This document shows, one piece after another, positions 58,918 to 64,000 of a stretch of 64,000 nt of DNA. The translations under genes were made by a program, and so were the position numbers. Source of the DNA: Lasiosphaeria ovina (lineage: Eukaryota; Ascomycota; Sordariomycetes; Sordariales; Lasiosphaeriaceae); assembly GCA_033439765.1 (NCBI GenBank), contig JAULSN010000001.1:7006001-7070000 (forward strand), given 5' to 3'. The notes beneath the pieces are model-generated. The model ran no database searches. It saw only the letters and a program-made list of their open reading frames with translations, and was not told the origin of the DNA. Positions within the stretch are counted from its first letter, which is position 1, and each line of letters opens with the position of its first letter.

Positions 58918-60832
58918 ATGGATTCTTCGGCCAAACTCGATATCCGGCCGTCGGTCGGCGACGCGCGCAGGCTCTTTGAGCAGACCAGCCAAGCCGCCCT
59001 GCGCCCAACGCTCCTGCCCGTCTGCACGTCGCTCCCCTCGGATCTGCTAACCCCATCGGCCATCTACCTGAAGCTGTCTGCGGGGTATGTTACCCTACTC
59101 TGCGGGCTCCGCAGTCTTGTCTTGGACGATTGGCGATTGGATTTAAATAGAGGATGACCCAATTGCAATTGCATTGATTGACTGCGTGACTGACAACGCT
59201 CTGCAGCGCCACCGCTGAATATTCGTTCCTCCTCGAGAGTGCCACGGGAAGCACCGAGACGGTGGGGCGGTATAGCTTCATTGGAGCCAGTATGCCCGAC
59301 CCGCTTCCGCGTTGTGACGGCGCCGTCATTTCCAATACTGACCAACCATAGACCCAAGGAAGGTGCTGCAAACCGGACCTGGATATGGCTATGTCGGCGA
59401 CCCCCTTCAGGCCTTGCAAGCTGAGCTTGCCCAAGACCGGACTCTGAACATCCCGTCTCTCAAGCTCCCCACACTAACTGGAGGTGCTGTCGGCTATGTT
59501 TCGTACGACTGCGTCAAGTATTTTGAGCCAAAAACAGCCAGGCCGCTCAAAGACAACCTGCATATCCCAGAGGCGCTGTTCATGTTATTCGACACTGTTG
59601 TGGCATATGACCACTTCTTCTTGACCCTCACTGTGGTTACGCATATGCGGCTTCCCAATGGCTCAGCGGACGATTTTCAAGCACGGTACGATGAGGCTTG
59701 TGCGACAATCAGGTCGACTATCGACCTCATCCAACACCCGGACACGCCCCTACCCCCAACGAACCCCAGCATCCCCGTGTCCGAACAGCAATACTCATCC
59801 AATGTTGGCCGGCACGGCTACGAGTCCTTTGTGACCAACCTCAAGGAACATATCGTCAAGGGAGACATCATCCAGGCCGTGCCGTCCCAGCGCTTCTCTC
59901 GCAGCACGAGCCTCCACCCATTCAACATCTACCGGACTCTGCGGACGCTGAATCCCTCGCCATATCTCTTCTTCCTCTCCTGCTCCGACTTCCACATCGT
60001 CGGCGCCTCGCCCGAATGTCTCATGAAGACAGACGGGTACGCGTCGCTGCCGATCGATTCGAGATTCGGCTACAGCGAGGCTGAAGCTCGCTCGCGACCG
60101 CGCATCGTGAACCACGCAATCGCTGGCACAATTCGCCGAGGTGCCAACCCGGCCGAGGACGACGTTCTCGCTGCCGAGTTGCAGAACTCGGCCAAGGACC
60201 GCGCCGAGCACGTCATGCTCGTGGACCTGGCGCGAAACGATGTTAACCGGGTCTGCCACCCGTCCACCGTCACCGTGGACCGGCTCATGCGCATCGACCG
60301 GTTCTCGCACGTGCAGCACTTGACCTCGGAGGTGTCTGGGCTCCTGCGGCCCGAGTGCACCCGCTGGGACGCCATGCGGTCCATCTTCCCGGCTGGCACT
60401 GTGTCGGGGGCGCCCAAGATCCGCGCCATGGAGCTGATCTATGACCTCGAGCAGGAGAAGCGCGGCATCTACGCGGGCGCGGCTGGCTGGTTTGCGTACG
60501 ATGCTGTCCGGGTCGAGGCGCCGTCGGCAGACGGCACGGTAGAGGTTGTTGTGGATGAAGGCCAGATGGACACGTGCATTGCGATCCGCACCATGCTGGT
60601 GAAGGAGGGCGTGGCGTATCTGCAGGCCGGCGGCGGCATTGTCTTTGACAGCGAGAAGACGGAGGAGTGGATGGAGACGATGAACAAGCTGGCGGCCAAC
60701 CTGCGGTGCATCGAGTTGGCGGAGAAGTATCACGGAGACGGCCTAGGGTCGAAGTCGGTGCAGGACATTATTGAAGATGAGCGGAGGAAGGGCGACGAGC
60801 AGTATCGTCTGCAGACCAACGCCGGGGCTTGA
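58918..60832 (+). CDS. trpE: Anthranilate synthase component I
   Basis: Converts chorismate and ammonia or glutamine-derived nitrogen to anthranilate, the first step of tryptophan synthesis. Exons 58918-59084, 59207-59289 and 59352-60832 flank introns of 122 and 62 nt with donors GTATGT/GTATGC and acceptors CAG/TAG, giving 576 aa. The feedback-inhibition element LLES is present (64-67), followed by GRYSFIGANP across intron 2 and GPGYGYVGDPLQ. The chorismate-binding domain has IVKGDIIQAVPSQRF, GASPECLMKTDG, NHAIAGTIRRGA, HVMLVDLARNDV and the signature GTVSGAPKIRAMELI near 433. The ATG is the first in frame and follows a pyrimidine-rich leader. The glutaminase subunit is not in the window. Yeast calls this gene TRP2. 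It looks intact; a 312-codon antisense frame inside it is a shadow. Confidence 0.96.
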
Positions 60833-61197
60833 ACTTGAGACTCTCGAATCGTATGCAGATTTTAAAATTGTGCGTATTTTGGGACCTTTGGAATACTACT
60901 TGTCATAGACACTCAGTCTCGGCTCTGGTGAAACCTGACGTTGCTCCTCAACCACGAAGTGTTACTTAAACGACAGGCAGTTTCAGGTTTTACTGCGAAA
61001 GGACCTTGACTTTGGGCGGCCCAAATCACTATCTCCGTCACCTACCCCTGAACACAGACACTCGTCCCTTGACATAGCCAGTCTCGCAAGGTAAGTGATC
61101 ATGCATGATATTGTATAATATTGTTTTCTTGGTATTATTATTTGTTTGTATTATCATTACTAGATTAACTGTGTCGACTGTCTGACAATTCATGCCC
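60833..61197. other. Convergent intergenic region, trpE/tyrosinase
   Basis: About 365 bp between two stop codons. AT-rich around 61100-61170 with TTTGTTTGTATTATC, suitable for 3' ends. No gene seen. Confidence 0.45.
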
Positions 61198-62208
61198 CTA
61201 CACGCAAATGTAGCAGAACGGCCCGCTAACCGTGGACAGGACGTCTCCGAGCTTCATGTCGGCGCCGAGCACGCCGAGCTCAATGGGAGTCTGCATCGTC
61301 ACGTTGGCCGAAGGGGGGTCTGGTCAGGCATGCTAGCAACCCGCATGTCAACAAAACCTCGGAGGAATTGGGAGCTGATCATCACATACCATTGCCCACC
61401 GTCTCAGTGCCCCACAGCTGCGAGGTCCGCCTGCTCGGGTCCTGGCCCTGCCAGATAGCCCAGACGCGGTCGATCTGGGCGTGGTGGGCGAAGAAGATGG
61501 AGTCGCTCGAGCTGGCGGACGTGTCGTACATGATGCCGCCGACTTGGAAGGGCCCGCGCTGTGGATGCCGTCGATCGGGTGGTCCATGTCGGCGTTGAAC
61601 GCCGTAATATCGGCCGAGCGCGTGCGTCACATTGGTCGGCCGCGAGAACGCGCTATAGTACGGGCTCAGGTCCCGCTTCAGGCACCGCGAGTTGTACGCG
61701 AGCCCGCCGCCGGCGTGCCCGCACTCGTCGCGCAGCGCCTGCTCGTTCACGTGCACGTACGCCCGGTAGAAGCCCAAGAAGCGTCCGTTGCCGTGCACGA
61801 AGGGTGCTTTCAGCAGGTGCAGCGCCACGAAGTCGTCGTACCGGCTGCGCGCGCCCGGAACTATGGAGACGTCGCTCCGCGCCGGCTTGTTCGCGAGTCG
61901 GGTCACGGCGTTAGCGTAGCTGAGGCGCTCCTTCTTAGACGTGGCGCCCCTGAGATGGGATTAGTGATGGCGTTTTGGGGAACGGGAAAGGGGATGCATG
62001 TGTACCATTCCTTGCGGCGGATCAGCTTCTCAGGCGTGCATTTCGGCTTGGGGTTGTTCTTGATGGAGTTGGGAATGTTGGTCTGGTACTGCTGCGCCTG
62101 CAGCTCGATGACGCGCCGAGCGGCAGCAGCCTGAGGGTCTTGGGCTGGAGACGCGCTGGCCAGCGCAGCAAGCGGTAGAGCGCCAGCGAGAATGGCGTTG
62201 AACTTCAT
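61198..62208 (-). pseudogene. Decayed tyrosinase (type-3 copper oxidase)
   Basis: Tyrosinases oxidise phenols with a two-copper site held by six His. Exon borders are still good: 62006-62208 (ATG, signal peptide MKFNAILAGALPLAALASA, RKEW), an exon starting at 61949 (GATSKKERLSYANAV), and a last exon 61198-61319 ending GPFCYICV. The middle exon is damaged. The third CuA His is replaced (FLGFYRAY at about 61766, where His precedes Arg in the family). The PYWDW region and what follows are missing after GGLAY. Two compensating frame changes surround ADMDHPIDGIHSAG, near 61620 and 61550, the second removing the His before FQVGG. The CuB part FFAHHAQIDRVW remains. Intact splice sites and reading frame ends suggest recent decay. 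Confidence 0.85.
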
Positions 62209-62565
62209 CTTGAAGGAAGGACAGAGTTGGATGCTGGAGTTGTGGAGCTGTCGATCTGGTACAGCTGATCGTCGCTTTATAGGCTCAGTCTCGCCATGTA
62301 CATGTTCGACCCCTGGCGGCTGGCGGCTGGCAATCTTGGGCCCGGGGGCCGCTCTGGAACTAGTCCAACGTCTCCCCGTCACCGGTAGCGAGGCGGTTCG
62401 CCTTGACGAGAAGCCTAGAAAATGTCCGGCTAGGTTTAGCGCAATGGTAACGGTTTTCCTTGGGACAATATCGAATTCCACATTGAACGAGACCCACAAC
62501 ACCTGACGCCTCGATGAAGGGTGCAAATGTGCTTGTATTTATTTTCAGTCGAATACGACTATAAA
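62209..62565. other. Region between GH43 stop and tyrosinase start
   Basis: About 360 bp upstream of the tyrosinase remnant and downstream of the GH43 stop; both are on the minus strand. No gene recognised; TTTATAGGC at 62276-62284 on the plus strand gives a TATA-like GCCTATAAA on the minus strand about 70 bp before the tyrosinase ATG. Confidence 0.45.
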
Positions 62566-64000
62566 TCACTGAACCGGAACCATCAGGCGGTCCACGTCGG
62601 GCCCCCAAGAGGTGCCAACCCCCTCGATAACAATGGTATTGTCCGAGCCCTTCTTCAAGTTCACATTGAGCGTGCTGCTCGCCGGATCGCCCTTGGCAGG
62701 CAGAAAGGCCAGTTTGCGCCCGGCATCGCCGTTGACGCGCGCAGCTGCGTAGCGCGGGCCGCTGTCGGAGTTGAGATACTTGATCCGGATCGTCGTCATG
62801 CCATCAATATCGCTCTTGATACCACTGAAGGTGACGCTGCCCTTGTCCGGGCCGCCAATGTAGCCGGCGGCGAGCTTGTTGGAGCACCCCGAGCAGTCGA
62901 CGTTGCGCGCCTTGCCGCCGTACACGGCCTTCTCGGCCTCGTAGCTGTTCTCGGCCGGCGGCGCCTGCCACGCCGCGAAGCTGCTTGTCGGCACCCAGCT
63001 CACGTAGTTCTTCATGCTCACGCTCGTCCCGCTGATGCTGAGCGGCAGCCACACGTACGAACTCGCCATCAGGTTGTCCTTGAGCCACCGGTCGCCCATG
63101 TAGATGGCGCTGCTCTCGCCCGTCTTGAGGATGTACGTCGTCTGCGAGTTGTAGGTCTGTGTCCAAGTGTCAGTTTCAGGCTCTTTGGGTCTCTAAGACG
63201 TCCAAGGAGTCTATGCTGGCAAGGAGCAGCTGACCTTTGACCCGCTGTCGGCAAATTTCTTCCACGCCGACCAGCCCGAGGTGAGCGAGGTTGACGTCGT
63301 GTACTGGTTGTCATTTGCATCCCAGCCCGTCATCATCGAGGCGAACATGTAGTACGTCTTGCCCAGCTTGAGCATGGCCGGTGCCTCAACTCTCGATCCG
63401 CCATCCAATTTCCATGAGAAAACGTCGGTGGTGGGACTGAGGTAGTCGTCTGAGAGAGCAACGATACGTAGACCGTATTTTCGCTGCGAGGGTCAGCAAC
63501 CGTCCAATATTTTACTAAAAAAGGGGACAGGGGGTACAAACATCTTCAGTCAGGAGGTAGCCCTTGCCGTCGTCATCTTTGAACAAGCCCATATCGCGAC
63601 TCTCCCTCCCTAGCCTGTGTTTGCCAGAGTCAGATCTTGGCAACCTTTTACCATGACTTTCGGCAAATAGGACCAAAGAGGCTGTACACTTACGGCTGGA
63701 AGCTTCGAATGTACTGATACTTGCCGCAGACGGAATCTCCCGTCGCGACGGCCACGCGCGCCTCGCCGTAGCTGCCGCTGTCCATGTGCATCCAGAGCAC
63801 GTACTTCTGCGTCTTGTCGTTGTAGATCACTTTGGGCCTCTCGACGACGCGGTTGGGCCCGAGGTCGCCCGAGGCGGTGCGCGACAGGACGGCGCCGACG
63901 AGCGTCCACTGCACGAGGTCCTTGGAAGAATAACAGTTGACGTTCTGGAACGAGCTCCCGCCGCTCTTGTCCTCGCCGACCATGTAGTACGTGCCGTTCA
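62566..64000 (-). CDS. GH43 family enzyme (galactan 1,3-beta-galactosidase type) with C-terminal CBM35-like domain, 5' end outside window
   Basis: Probably a secreted exo-acting hydrolase that removes galactose from the beta-1,3-galactan backbone of arabinogalactan proteins. Exons on the minus strand are 63694-64000 (continues past the window), 63542-63614, 63235-63483 and 62566-63156; introns of 79, 58 and 78 nt keep the frame. The visible part begins NGTYYMVGEDK, then NRVVERPKVIYN, SRDMGLFKDDDG (the pKa-modulating Asp by family), GYLLTED, and SRVEAPAMLKLGKTYYMFAS (general acid Glu). The general-base Asp would lie upstream, outside the window. From about ENSYEAEKAVYGG to the end (about 125 aa) is a CBM35-like beta-sandwich with YIGGPDKGSVTF. 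The two 5' donors are GTAAGT and GTTTGT. It appears intact as far as seen; the substrate assignment is by resemblance only. Confidence 0.88.

Noticed and set aside
59795..60733. A 312-codon antisense frame inside trpE
   Set aside because: Shadow of the conserved chorismate-binding domain; the sense strand carries all signatures and the antisense product resembles nothing.

Overview
The window is nuclear DNA of a filamentous ascomycete, most likely a Sordariomycete close to the Chaetomiaceae. Protein genes carry short introns (about 49 to 145 nt) with GTATGT/GTAAGT-type donors. A secreted GH45-CBM1 cellulase resembles the Humicola/Thielavia enzymes. The long repeat block shows CpA-to-TpA decay typical of repeat-induced point mutation (RIP). 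The family placement rests on remembered protein similarity, not a search.

Layout. (1) 1-6.2 kb is a housekeeping block: vma10 (V-ATPase subunit G, minus, runs off the left edge, has a 9-nt microexon), pet117 (COX assembly, plus) and rpb2 (RNA polymerase II second subunit, minus, two exons). (2) 7.7-8.8 kb holds the cellulase gene cel45 with a TATA box. (3) 9.5-16.5 kb holds an unrecognised 214-aa protein, an intron-rich Hsp70/actin-fold ATPase (minus) and an unrecognised 407-aa protein. (4) 16.5-28.9 kb is gene-poor, with dispersed repeats, a 32-bp tandem repeat and a run of decayed genes: a HET-domain pseudogene, an ankyrin scrap and an HNH-family pseudogene. (5) 28.96-33.2 kb is an apparently intact fungal NOD-like receptor (alpha/beta-hydrolase, NB-ARC, eleven near-identical 42-aa TPR units). 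A RIP-damaged fragment of GTP cyclohydrolase I lies just upstream. (6) 33.8-54.5 kb is a transposon graveyard: a copia-like remnant, a chromovirus on the minus strand, and a second chromovirus (8.5 kb, plus strand) nested in the first one's integrase with a clean 5-bp target duplication. (7) 54.8-64 kb returns to ordinary genes: a single-pass membrane protein, a possible small secreted protein, anthranilate synthase component I (trpE type) with a Gcn4/CPC1-type promoter site, a decayed tyrosinase, and the 3' part of a GH43 galactanase-like enzyme with a CBM35-like tail.

The core genes act in separate house-keeping pathways and form no operon-like unit. Accessory content falls in two groups: plant cell-wall degradation (cel45, GH43) and self/non-self recognition (one intact NLR beside decayed HET and ankyrin remnants, plus an HNH relic). 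The recognition genes sit next to the repeat-rich, RIP-mutated compartment. I found no rRNA gene, no convincing functional tRNA gene and no CRISPR array. Exon boundaries were set by hand from splice consensus and reading frame.
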